The position numbers were made by a program, and so were the translations under genes. Below, piece after piece: positions 1 to 7,244 of a stretch of DNA of 64,000 bases. Positions within the stretch are counted from its first letter, which is position 1. Every line of letters begins with the position of its first letter. The notes beneath the pieces are model-generated. The model was not told the DNA's origin. It ran no database searches and saw nothing but the letters and a program-made list of their open reading frames with translations. The stretch comes from Collinsella sp. AF33-16. Lineage in GTDB: Bacteria; Actinomycetota; Coriobacteriia; Coriobacteriales; Coriobacteriaceae. The stretch lies in the NCBI RefSeq assembly GCF_003475325.1, contig NZ_QRQC01000008.1, positions 1-64,000 of the forward strand. The letters run 5' to 3'.

Positions 1-2
1 TG

Positions 3-44
3 AGTCCTGAGGCTGTTGCAATGAAAATGAGAATCAAGGCATGA
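3..44 (+). CDS. C-terminal end of an upstream gene (partial)
   Basis: An open frame enters from the left edge and stops at a TGA at 42-44, reading SPEAVAMKMRIKA at its end. The stop overlaps the ATG of the next gene as ATGA, the usual sign of translational coupling, so this is probably the last 13 codons of the preceding gene of the PTS operon. Too little remains to name it. Confidence 0.5.
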   Translation, partial: SPEAVAMKMRIKA

Positions 45-415
45 AAAGCTCTCTGGAGATTCTGATGGGCACCAACGACCGAATCGAGTGCCTGTGCGCC
101 TATGTCGATGACGATTCAAGGGACGTCGCGGCGTTGATTGATGCATGGATGGAGACGAGGGACCCTGCCGACTCTTGGTTTGTCGTGACTGACATCTTTG
201 GCGGCTCTGTAAACAACGAATTCATTCAGAGGCAGACCGACGGATCGTTTACGTTAATCGCTGGAATGAACTTGCCGCTGCTGGTGGAAATGGTTACACA
301 GATGGACTCCCTGGATGCGGACAAGGCCAAAGCCGCGGTCGAGGGATCGCGTTCGTTTATTCAGCTTTGCGAGGCGGCGGACATGCTTGCCGGCGCCGAG
401 GAAGAAGAGTTCTAG
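41..415 (+). CDS. PTS EIIA component, mannose family, N-terminally short
   Basis: EIIA of a mannose-family PTS, which normally takes phosphate from HPr and passes it to EIIB. The 124 residues carry the family core: a KSSLEILMG helix at the start and the VVTDIFGGS motif at about 47-55. Family members are usually about 135-145 residues and start with a strand followed by the phosphorylated His in a (T/S)HG motif. Here the first start codon in frame is ATG 41 and a TGA at 8-10 closes the frame upstream, so that segment is absent. The residues that could be read before Met1 (NENENQG) contain no His. Either the gene is truncated or frameshifted, or phosphate reaches EIIB from another EIIA. The next gene (EIIB) lies about 70 bases downstream. 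Confidence 0.8.
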   Translation: MKSSLEILMGTNDRIECLCAYVDDDSRDVAALIDAWMETRDPADSWFVVTDIFGGSVNNEFIQRQTDGSFTLIAGMNLPLLVEMVTQMDSLDADKAKAAVEGSRSFIQLCEAADMLAGAEEEEF

Positions 416-486
416 TTAGTTCTGGTTCGAGCCCTAGCTAGGGGCCACACCTGTCATTCCCTTTATCACGTGCGGAGATGATAACG

Positions 487-960
487 ATGATTAAGCTTAC
501 GAGAGTTGATTACCGACTGATTCACGGCCAAGTTGCCATGTCCTGGACTCACGCTTTGGATGTAGATTGCATCTTGCTTGCCAGCGATGCTGTGGCAAAA
601 GACGACATGAGGAAGGCGGCCTTGAGGCTCGCCCGCCCCAACGGCGTTAAACTCGTCATCAAGGATGTTGACGCTGCTATCGAGGCGCTCAACAGCGGCG
701 TTACCGACAAGTATTCGCTGTTTATCATCACTGAGACGATTGAAGATGTCTATCGTCTCGCTAAGGGTTGCAAAGACATCAAAGAGATCAATCTGGGCGG
801 AACCCGAAAGACCCCTGAGACCACGCTTCATCCGACCCCTGCGATCTTTGCGACCGAGAAAGATGCCGAGCATATCCAAGAGCTCCTGGGCGATGGCGTG
901 GCCATCGAAATCCGTCAGGTCCCCAATGACGCTAAGGTGTTTGCCAAGGACGTTTTCTAG
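487..960 (+). CDS. PTS EIIB component, mannose/fructose/sorbose family
   Basis: Cytoplasmic phosphotransfer subunit that passes phosphate from EIIA to the incoming sugar at EIIC/EIID. The protein opens with KLTRVDYRLIHGQVAMSW, the classic EIIB signature with the phospho-His at residue 13 of this start. Length (157 aa) is normal for the family. An ATG at 478 is in frame, but GGAG at about 473-476 sits 10 bases before ATG 487 and directly abuts 478, so 487 is preferred. It is separated from the deglycase gene by a terminator-like hairpin, so downstream genes may also use their own promoter. Confidence 0.9.
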   Translation: MIKLTRVDYRLIHGQVAMSWTHALDVDCILLASDAVAKDDMRKAALRLARPNGVKLVIKDVDAAIEALNSGVTDKYSLFIITETIEDVYRLAKGCKDIKEINLGGTRKTPETTLHPTPAIFATEKDAEHIQELLGDGVAIEIRQVPNDAKVFAKDVF

Positions 961-1011
961 CCGGAAACACGTTGATGCTCGGCATTTATTGAACCAATGC
1001 TCTATGCCTAT

Positions 1012-1045
1012 GCCCGTCGATCATTTGATCGGCGGGCTTTTTATT
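1012..1045 (+). terminator. Intrinsic terminator after EIIB
   Basis: Twelve-base-pair stem GCCCGTCGATCA / TGATCGGCGGGC (one G-T pair) with a tiny loop, followed by TTTTTATT. It splits the PTS locus into EIIA-EIIB and deglycase-EIIC-EIID transcription units, or attenuates between them. Confidence 0.75.
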
Positions 1046-1077
1046 AAAGAAAAATCAAAAAAAATCTGAAATAGTTC

Positions 1078-1108
1078 TTGCATAGTTAGTTATATAAAGT
1101 ATTATAAC
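1078..1108 (+). promoter_or_regulatory. Promoter with overlapping inverted repeat before the deglycase gene
   Basis: A TTGCAT -35 box at 1078-1083, 16 bases, then TATTAT at 1100-1105 gives a good sigma-A-type promoter in a locally AT-rich stretch. An inverted repeat GTTATA-N8-TATAAC (1089-1108) lies across the -10 region, where a repressor would block transcription. Which regulator binds is unknown; no regulator gene is in the window beside it. Confidence 0.5.
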
Positions 1109-1155
1109 GTCATGGGATGAATGAAGGGTTCATCCAAGTGAGTTAGGAGTAAGGG

Positions 1156-2190
1156 ATGTTCAATTTCGATGAGCCTCGTTACGAGAAGGTTGTGAGCGAT
1201 GCCCTCGCTCTCCGTCCTCAGATTGAGGCTGCCGTGGACGAGGTCTGCGAGCAGGGTTATTCCAACATCTTCTTCATCGGCTGCGGCGGCACCTGGGCCC
1301 ACACGCTCCCGATGAAGTATTGGGTCGAGACCACCACGGCCGACGTCGATGTCCACTGCGAGATCGCCGCAGAGTTCCTCGCCTGCCCGCCCAAGACCTT
1401 CAACAAGGATTCTGTCTGCGTCTTCTCCACCCGTACCGGCACCACCCCCGAGATCATTGAGGCTGCCAAGTTCTGCCAGGAGCAGGGCGCCCGCACGCTG
1501 ATGTATGTCTCCAACGACAACACCCCGGCCACCGAGTACGCCGATTACAAGTTCTTCAGCTTCGCCGAGGACGACGTTCTGTGCGAGGCCATCTACACCT
1601 ACCAGATCACGCTGGTCGCCCGCTTCCTCAAGAACGCCGGCGCCTTCCCCAAGTACGACACCTTCATGGAAGAGTTCGGCAACATCGCTCCGTACCTCAT
1701 CAAGGCCAAGGACGCTCAGGACGAGCGCTGCGCCGCCATGGCCGAGGACTTCAAGGACACCGATTACCACATGGTGATTGGCTCCGGCATGCTCTGGGGT
1801 GAGGCCTACGACTACGCCATGTGCATCCTCGAGGAGATGCAGTGGATCAAGACCAAGTCCATCCACGCCGCCGAGTTCTTCCACGGCACCATCGAGCTGT
1901 GCGAGGAAGGCACGAGCCTCATCATGCTCTACGGCGAGGATGACACCCGTAAGCTCATGGACCGCGTGGACAACTTCACTCACATGCTCGCCGACGAGAA
2001 GGGCGTCAACGTCCGCGTGAACAAGTTTGACACCGCCGAGGTCGAGCTGCCGTTCAGCGACCCCGAGTTCCGCAAGATCGTTTCCCCGATGGTCACCTAC
2101 ACCATCACCGAGCGTCTGAGCTGCCATCTCGAGCACGTCCGTAACCACCCGCTCACCACGCGTCGTTACTATCACCAGATGAACTACTAA
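1156..2190 (+). CDS. SIS-domain fructoselysine/glucoselysine-6-phosphate deglycase
   Basis: Cytosolic sugar isomerase-fold enzyme that most likely splits a phosphorylated Amadori compound (fructoselysine-6-P or glucoselysine-6-P) into glucose-6-P and lysine. It resembles the FrlB/GfrE/GfrF family over its length: FFIGCGGTWA near the N-terminus, STRTGTTPEIIEA as the phosphosugar loop, EMQWIKTKSIHAAEFFHG at about 227-244, and the end RNHPLTTRRYYHQMNY, which parallels the FrlB C-terminus. 344 aa is normal. The start is supported by AGGAG at 1143-1147. Its place between PTS EIIB and EIIC genes mirrors gfr operons, where a mannose-family PTS imports and phosphorylates the substrate. Which isomer is used cannot be decided from sequence. 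Confidence 0.85.
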   Translation: MFNFDEPRYEKVVSDALALRPQIEAAVDEVCEQGYSNIFFIGCGGTWAHTLPMKYWVETTTADVDVHCEIAAEFLACPPKTFNKDSVCVFSTRTGTTPEIIEAAKFCQEQGARTLMYVSNDNTPATEYADYKFFSFAEDDVLCEAIYTYQITLVARFLKNAGAFPKYDTFMEEFGNIAPYLIKAKDAQDERCAAMAEDFKDTDYHMVIGSGMLWGEAYDYAMCILEEMQWIKTKSIHAAEFFHGTIELCEEGTSLIMLYGEDDTRKLMDRVDNFTHMLADEKGVNVRVNKFDTAEVELPFSDPEFRKIVSPMVTYTITERLSCHLEHVRNHPLTTRRYYHQMNY

Positions 2191-2211
2191 TCCTCTCAAA
2201 TTGCTGCGGTT

Positions 2212-2250
2212 GTCTGCAGGCGAGCTGCGCAGAATGCCTCGCCTGCAGAC
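2212..2250 (+). other. Intercistronic perfect hairpin between deglycase and EIIC
   Basis: A 13-bp perfect stem (GTCTGCAGGCGAG at 2212-2224 with CTCGCCTGCAGAC at 2238-2250, 13-base loop) fills most of the 81-base gap. No run of T follows, so it looks like an mRNA-stability or processing hairpin, not a full terminator. It would tune EIIC/EIID against the enzyme. Confidence 0.6.
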
Positions 2251-2271
2251 CTGTTTCTGGGGTTGATCGAA

Positions 2272-3045
2272 ATGGTTGTCCAGTATCTTCTAGTTGCACT
2301 GGTCGCATTTATTGCGTCCATGGACGAGCAATTATTTGGCATTACGATGCTTGGTCGTCCGCTGTTTACGAGCCTGTTTGTCGGCTTGATTCTTGGCGAT
2401 GTCCAGCAGGGCGTTATCGTCGGCGCTGCTTTGGAGTCCATGTTCATGGGCGCCATCATGGTCGGCGCGGCGGTTCCTCCCGAGGTCTATGCCTCCGGCG
2501 TGCTTGGCTGCGCGTTTGCCGTCATTACGGGTACGGGCACGGCAACTGCCGTCGCGCTCGCCCTTCCCGTCTCCGTCTTCCTTCAGGTGTGGCGCAACTT
2601 CTGCTACGCCGTTCCGGGTGCCTTTGCCTGCAAGAAGATTGAGACCGCTCTGGCAAATCGCGATCTTGCCAAGGCGAATCTGTACCATCTGACCATCGTG
2701 CCGCTGTCGATTGGCATTCCGTCTGCACTGCTGGTGTTTGGCTCGCTGTTCTTTGGTGCCGACCTTATCAACAATGCGCTCAGCGCGATTCCGCAGTTTG
2801 TGATGGACGGCCTCAACGTTGCGTCCGGCGTCATGGTCTGCATCGGCTTCGCTCTTCTTATCAGGACCATGGGCGATAACAAGCTCCTTCCCTGGCTGTT
2901 CCTGGGCTTCATTATGGTCATCTACCTCAAGATGGACGTGGTCGGCGTCGCCGCAGCTGCCATTTGCGTCGCGCTGCTCCTGGCCTTCCGCGAGGGCTCG
3001 TCCGGTCCGCAGACGGTTGCTGCAGATGAAGAGGAGGACTTCTAA
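2272..3045 (+). CDS. PTS EIIC component, mannose family
   Basis: Membrane translocation subunit of the PTS, forming the sugar path together with EIID. The sequence is strongly hydrophobic with repeated helices, and shows family features MDEQLFGITMLGRPLFTS and the Gly-rich loop GLILGDVQQGVIVGAALE. Length about 257 aa is typical. The longest frame begins with TTG at 2263, but ATG 2272 is the better start because it matches the usual short N-terminus before the first helix; the ribosome site is weak. The stop TAA shares its last base with the EIID ATG, so the two subunits are translationally coupled. Confidence 0.9.
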   Translation: MVVQYLLVALVAFIASMDEQLFGITMLGRPLFTSLFVGLILGDVQQGVIVGAALESMFMGAIMVGAAVPPEVYASGVLGCAFAVITGTGTATAVALALPVSVFLQVWRNFCYAVPGAFACKKIETALANRDLAKANLYHLTIVPLSIGIPSALLVFGSLFFGADLINNALSAIPQFVMDGLNVASGVMVCIGFALLIRTMGDNKLLPWLFLGFIMVIYLKMDVVGVAAAAICVALLLAFREGSSGPQTVAADEEEDF

Positions 3046-3893
3046 TGGCTATCCAGAACACCGACCTCAAAGAGGCCAAGAAGGACGCGATTATGACTCC
3101 CGATATGTATCGGAGCATGTTCCTTCGCCAGTTTACGAGCCAGTGCTCGCAGTCGTACGACAAGATGATGGCAATGGGCTTCATGTACACCATTCAGAAG
3201 CCCCTGCGAAAGATCTATCCCAACGACGACGATTACTATGCGGCGCTCGATCGCCATACCGAGTTCTTTAACATCACGCCTCATGTGCTTCCGTTTGTAG
3301 CCGGCCTAACGGTTTCGATGGAAGAGCAGGCGGCTGCCGATAAGAACTTCGACACGTCCTCGATTAACGCCATGAAGGTCGGCCTTATGGGACCGCTTTC
3401 CGGCATCGGCGATTCGTTCTACTGGGGTACGTTCCGCGTGGTTGCCGCCGGCATTGGTATTGGCATCGCTTCGACGGGCAACCCGCTCGGCCCCATCGTG
3501 TACGCGCTTATCTACTCCGTGATTAACTTTGCAACGCGTATCGTCGCCGCCCATCTGGGTTACGACTTGGGAACCAAGTTTTTGCAGCAGTCCGAAGAGA
3601 GCAACCTTATGTCTCGCATGACGCATGCTGCCGGTGTTCTCGGAATGACCGTTATCGGCGCCATGATTGCGGCACAGGTCTCGCTGTCCACGGCTTTGAC
3701 CTTTGACGTGGGTGGTTCGGAGATTGTCCTGCAGGATCTGTTCGATTCGATCTTCCCCGGTCTGCTGCCCTTGCTGGCAACGTTCGCTTGCGTTGCCCTC
3801 TATAAAAAGGGCGTCAAGACCATTTGGATCATCTTGGGCATCTTCGCAATCTGCATCATCGGAACGGGCTTGGGAGTGTTCGCGGCGGCGTAA
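3045..3893 (+). CDS. PTS EIID component, mannose family
   Basis: Partner membrane subunit of EIIC. A long cytoplasmic N-terminal part (MYRSMFLRQFTSQCSQSYDKM, family-typical) is followed by LMGPLSGIGDSFYWGTFRVV, the hallmark EIID motif, and by C-terminal transmembrane helices. 282 aa is full length. GAGGAGG inside the end of EIIC is its ribosome site. The gene is followed by a strong terminator, closing the operon. Confidence 0.93.
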   Translation: MAIQNTDLKEAKKDAIMTPDMYRSMFLRQFTSQCSQSYDKMMAMGFMYTIQKPLRKIYPNDDDYYAALDRHTEFFNITPHVLPFVAGLTVSMEEQAAADKNFDTSSINAMKVGLMGPLSGIGDSFYWGTFRVVAAGIGIGIASTGNPLGPIVYALIYSVINFATRIVAAHLGYDLGTKFLQQSEESNLMSRMTHAAGVLGMTVIGAMIAAQVSLSTALTFDVGGSEIVLQDLFDSIFPGLLPLLATFACVALYKKGVKTIWIILGIFAICIIGTGLGVFAAA

Positions 3894-3940
3894 TGTTGAC
3901 TGCTATGCTCGCGCGTTGGATAACTAACTGACCGTTTGAA

Positions 3941-3976
3941 AACGGGGCTCGGCGTAAGGCCGGCCCCGTTTTTTAT
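3941..3976 (+). terminator. Intrinsic terminator after EIID
   Basis: Stem AACGGGGC / GCCCCGTT around a 14-base loop followed by TTTTTT. Ends the PTS transcript. Confidence 0.85.
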
Positions 3977-4027
3977 TTGAGGGTTTTTCCGACCGTCCAA
4001 AAAATCACACTCGTCCATCACTCACGC

Positions 4028-4251
4028 ATCTCTCATCTCTCATTCGTCACTAACACGAGAGATAGCTGAAAGACGAGAGATAAATATGAGAGATAACAAT
4101 GCTGCAAGGTGGCTAGGGATCGAGTCAAAGTTCCCGTATACATGAGTTTACCTGCGCGAACGTGATTTGCTTGAACCGATAACGGCATTTTTGTCTCTCA
4201 TCTCTCACTCATCTCTAAGCTGAGAGATAAATGAGAGATGGCTGAGAGATA
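4028..4251 (+). repeat. Intergenic array of GAGAGAT / ATCTCTC motifs in two clusters
   Basis: The 3977-4443 gap holds no gene I can support. It contains two clusters of the 7-mer GAGAGAT: plus-strand copies at 4057, 4075, 4088, 4222, 4233 and 4244 and reverse-complement copies at 4028, 4035 and 4200, with near copies at 4193 and 4211. Both clusters begin with the same 14-mer TCTCTCATCTCTCA (4029-4042 and 4194-4207) and end with GAGAGAT on the other strand, so each could fold into a stem-loop. The spacing is irregular, unlike CRISPR. It may be a multi-site operator. Confidence 0.7.
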
Positions 4252-4443
4252 GACAGACGGACTGTCGGGGGCATGCATCGCTGTCAGATTAATGCCGCGC
4301 GCGGAGCAGCTGCGCGTTCACCCGCGCCCTGCATCCCGCCATTTCACGCGCTGCACATCGAAACCTGCGGCAAAGCAGGTACAATAGCCCAATGTGCATC
4401 GCGCACGACGATGATATCGGCGCCCGCGACTGGGGGAGACAAC

Positions 4444-5109
4444 ATGGCAGAGCAACAGATAACGCCGGGGACCAAGCTTCAGGTGGCATTCGACGTGCCC
4501 ATGGGCCAAAAAACCGACTTCAACATGCTCGCCACGTACAAAGAGAACCTGGACGACGCGTACTTCCTTATGAGCGCGCCCATGCTCGCCGGCAAGCCGC
4601 TCATCATGGACGAAAACCAAAAGCTGCTGCTGCAATACAAAGTGGGCGAGGAGACGTTCGTGCTCGCCGGCTATCCCGAGGCAGTCGAGAAAAAAGGCAT
4701 CCGCACCTACTGGAAAATGCGCAAAGTCGCCGAGCAGCGCACCTTTGTCAAGCGCCGCGACGAGCGTTTTAAGGTCGCCATGCGCCTTACCTACCAGCGC
4801 GACAACGCGGCCGCCTCCGAGCCCGAGGACGCCATGACCATCGACGTCTCGGCCGGCGGCCTGGCCGTCTACCTCAACGATTATCCCGACGTGGGCGAGG
4901 CCCTGGCCGTGCAAATGCCCACGATCCGCCTGCAGGGCGAGCGCCACGAGCTGCCCGAGCAGCTGGGCATCGTGTGCTGGGTGCGCCGCGCGCCCAAGGG
5001 CAGCCTGTACCGCAACGTCTGCGGCCTGCAGTTCCGCTACGCCGACGACATGGAGCGCGAGCTCGTCAAAGAATACGTCGGCTACATTCGCACGAAATAT
5101 AAGATCTGA
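4444..5109 (+). CDS. PilZ-domain c-di-GMP receptor, YcgR-like
   Basis: A 221-residue cytosolic protein with an N-terminal PilZN/YcgR-like half and a C-terminal PilZ domain. The c-di-GMP contact motifs are intact: RRDER at 104-108 and DVSAGG at 134-139. In flagellated bacteria such proteins brake motility, but no flagellar gene is in the window; next to surface-fibre genes it more likely controls adhesion or secretion. A longer frame opens at 4273, but ATG 4444 is preceded by GGGGAG at the right spacing. The next gene starts five bases after the stop, so the two are probably co-transcribed. Confidence 0.88.
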   Translation: MAEQQITPGTKLQVAFDVPMGQKTDFNMLATYKENLDDAYFLMSAPMLAGKPLIMDENQKLLLQYKVGEETFVLAGYPEAVEKKGIRTYWKMRKVAEQRTFVKRRDERFKVAMRLTYQRDNAAASEPEDAMTIDVSAGGLAVYLNDYPDVGEALAVQMPTIRLQGERHELPEQLGIVCWVRRAPKGSLYRNVCGLQFRYADDMERELVKEYVGYIRTKYKI

Positions 5110-5114
5110 TCGCC

Positions 5115-6284
5115 ATGGCTCTGTTCAAGCGTAACGACAACAAAGATCAAGCTGCCGAGGATTTGGCCGAGGGTTTGACCGAGGACCAAGCCGAGGACGC
5201 GCTACAGGACGCTCCCGGCGCCAACGCCGAGGACGCGCCCGGCGAGGACTCCGCGCCCGACCAGCCCCCCGCCTCCCGCAAGCGCTTCGGCAAGCCCAAG
5301 TCCAAGCCCAAACCCAAACCCAAGCGCAAGCCCAAGCGCGACTTGCGCGGCGTGGTGCGCATCGAGGAGCTGGAGCAGGCGCTGGCCGACCAGGACCTCG
5401 ACGACATCGACCCCGACGCGGTCGTGTCCATGTACATGCCCAAGCGCCGCATGGAGCGCATCGGCACGGCGCTGCTGCGCATGGACAAGCTACAAAAAGC
5501 CCTCGTGGTGCTGGCGCTTGCCTTTGGCGTGCTGTTTGCCCTGTCGTTTATGCAGGAAAACATGGGTAACTTCACCATCAACCTCAACCGCCTGGAGCTG
5601 TTCCGCCGCGGCGTGGCCATTGCCGACAATGGCGACTTTAACAACGCCACCGCGCGCCTGGCGGCCGACGCCGTGGACAACGGCACCAATATCGCTGCCG
5701 ACGACCTGCCCGACAACCTGGATAACATCGACGGCAGCCACAACGGCAAGAACTATGTGGCGTACACCTTCTATATCCGCAACGCCGGCAAGACCGATCT
5801 GGGCTACAGCGCCAAGCTCAAGGTGGTCAGCGCCAGCAAGGGCGTGGAGAAGGCGGCGCGCGTGCGGGTGTACCGCAACGGCGAGCCCACCACCTATGCG
5901 GCGGCAACGGCCGACGGCAGCCCCGAGCCCAACACCGAGCCGTTTGCGTCCAAGGACGTGGTGACGACCATTAGCCACAAGAACTTTCGCGTGGGCGATG
6001 TGGACAAGTACACCGTGGTCATTTGGCTGGACGGCGACGACCCGGAGTGCGTGGACAAGATCATCGGCGGTGCGGTGGAGTTTGGCTTTGACTTTGATTC
6101 GTCCGAGACCGACGACTCGAGCCTGTTCATTAAATTCGTGCAGGATATTGCCGACACCCTGACCGGCAACGACCCCATTAGCGCGAGCGGCAACGAGGCG
6201 CCCGATTACTACAAGGAACACAACGTGACCTGGAGTAACCGTCGCAACCAAAAGAACTCGCCCGCGGGGGACGGGGACAAGTAG
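5115..6284 (+). CDS. Membrane-anchored protein of the SipW-substrate-like family, partner of PilZ
   Basis: 389 residues: an acidic Ala/Asp/Glu-rich start, a Lys/Pro-rich block at about 55-77, a cytoplasmic stretch, one transmembrane helix at about 128-147 and an outside domain. Right after the helix comes NFTINLNRLELFRRGVAIA and, near the C-terminus at about 301-312, VVIWLDGDDPEC, the motif shared with six SipW-type surface proteins in this window. Unlike those it lacks the ATYAWF cleavage motif, so it should stay anchored with its charged tail in the cytoplasm, where a PilZ protein could act on it. No strong ribosome site is visible; translation is probably coupled to the PilZ gene. Function unknown. 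Confidence 0.75.
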   Translation: MALFKRNDNKDQAAEDLAEGLTEDQAEDALQDAPGANAEDAPGEDSAPDQPPASRKRFGKPKSKPKPKPKRKPKRDLRGVVRIEELEQALADQDLDDIDPDAVVSMYMPKRRMERIGTALLRMDKLQKALVVLALAFGVLFALSFMQENMGNFTINLNRLELFRRGVAIADNGDFNNATARLAADAVDNGTNIAADDLPDNLDNIDGSHNGKNYVAYTFYIRNAGKTDLGYSAKLKVVSASKGVEKAARVRVYRNGEPTTYAAATADGSPEPNTEPFASKDVVTTISHKNFRVGDVDKYTVVIWLDGDDPECVDKIIGGAVEFGFDFDSSETDDSSLFIKFVQDIADTLTGNDPISASGNEAPDYYKEHNVTWSNRRNQKNSPAGDGDK

Positions 6285-6291
6285 AACGAAG

Positions 6292-6332
6292 AAGCGCCGG
6301 GCCGGGAGTGATTTCCCGACCCGGCGCTTTTG
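6292..6332. terminator. Bidirectional terminator between convergent genes
   Basis: AGCGCCGGG...CCCGGCGCT hairpin followed by TTTT on the plus strand; on the minus strand it lies directly after the stop of the convergent gene. It serves the PilZ unit and probably both genes. Confidence 0.8.
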
Positions 6333-6845
6333 TTATGCGGAGGCGTTGTCGGCGGAGGTAGCGCCGTTGCCAGCGGCGTCGTCCAGCAAGAACAACCGCA
6401 ACGCGAGCTTGATCGCGTAGCCCGGTTTGACCTGCACCGGATCTCTCATGCGCTCGCCCAGGTCGCCGCAGTAGGCATAGATGTCGCGGATCAGATCCGC
6501 GCCCGAGAGCGTGAACATGTAGCCCGCGTCCGAAAGCGCGTTGGGCGCTGCGGGCAGCCCCGCGGCCGCACAAAAGCTCGCGAGGTCGGAGCCCATGACG
6601 GCCTTGTAGTCGATCGCGGCGCCACGGTCCCGGGCGGTCTGCTCCTGCTCGCGGGCATATGACAACGCCGCCGCCAGCACAAAGCTGGGTGTGGGCGCGT
6701 TGACGTCGTCGGTGGTGGCGACGAGCTTACCGGCCGCTTGCGTGACCAGCCAGGCAACTTCGCGCTGACAACGAACGGCTTTGCGCGTCACCGGCTTGAT
6801 CGATCCGGTAGAAACGCTTCCCTTGGGTTGATTGGCGGCAGCCAT
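6333..6845 (-). CDS. Conserved-looking hypothetical protein
   Basis: 170 residues, soluble, mostly helical, Ala-rich, with no signal peptide or transmembrane helix. No motif that I recognise. The frame can be extended to 6872, but ATG at 6845 has a clean GGGAGGA six bases upstream. It runs against the PilZ operon and shares its terminator. Composition matches its neighbours, so it is not an obvious import. Confidence 0.75.
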   Translation of the reverse strand: MAAANQPKGSVSTGSIKPVTRKAVRCQREVAWLVTQAAGKLVATTDDVNAPTPSFVLAAALSYAREQEQTARDRGAAIDYKAVMGSDLASFCAAAGLPAAPNALSDAGYMFTLSGADLIRDIYAYCGDLGERMRDPVQVKPGYAIKLALRLFLLDDAAGNGATSADNASA

Positions 6846-7244
6846 AGAGTCCTCCCGGCAAATAGCCCGCATAAGCAGGCAGAAATTACACGTGCTACAT
6901 CAGTATAGCGGGTGGGGAAGGGCTAGGGCGAAGCTCGGCGGAGGGCGAATGTGTGCGTTGGCATGGCGCTGCGGTCGCAAGGCTTAAGAGGGGCTTATGA
7001 CTGCGCGGGAGAGAGATCAAATAAGGTAAACGATGTTCATGTAGCACCGCATATAACCAGAGGTAGACCTATGAATCTGCCGGAATGTAGGCTGCCGAAA
7101 ACTCATAAGGAAATCGTAAGAATTATGGTATTCTCAATTCCATGTCTAAAGGATGGGCAAGCAACATCCAACACGAAAGCGCGGGCTCCCCTTCCGGGCT
7201 TCTCGAGGGTCATCTGGGATGAATGGGGAAAGAAAGGGGTCCGT
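6846..7244 (+). promoter_or_regulatory. Long leader/intergenic region before a surface-protein gene
   Basis: About 400 bases without a supported gene between divergent genes. The half nearest the surface-protein gene (7019-7200) is AT-richer than the surroundings and likely carries the promoter; the last part is a transcribed leader. I looked for a c-di-GMP riboswitch because of the PilZ gene nearby: there is a loose resemblance (GTAAAC..., a pairable GCCGGAATGTAGGCTGCCGA) but not the ACGCAAAGC core, so I do not call one. Confidence 0.35.

Noticed and set aside
432..443. 12-bp perfect palindrome CCCTAGCTAGGG between EIIA and EIIB
   Set aside because: Too short and without loop or T run to be a terminator; no second copy to support an operator.
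4028..4251. CRISPR-like array
   Set aside because: Repeat units are 7-14 bases with irregular spacing and both orientations; no cas genes.
6951..7244. Upstream extension of the 7245 surface protein
   Set aside because: It would bury the secretion signal behind about 100 residues and has no proper ribosome site; ATG 7245 has both.
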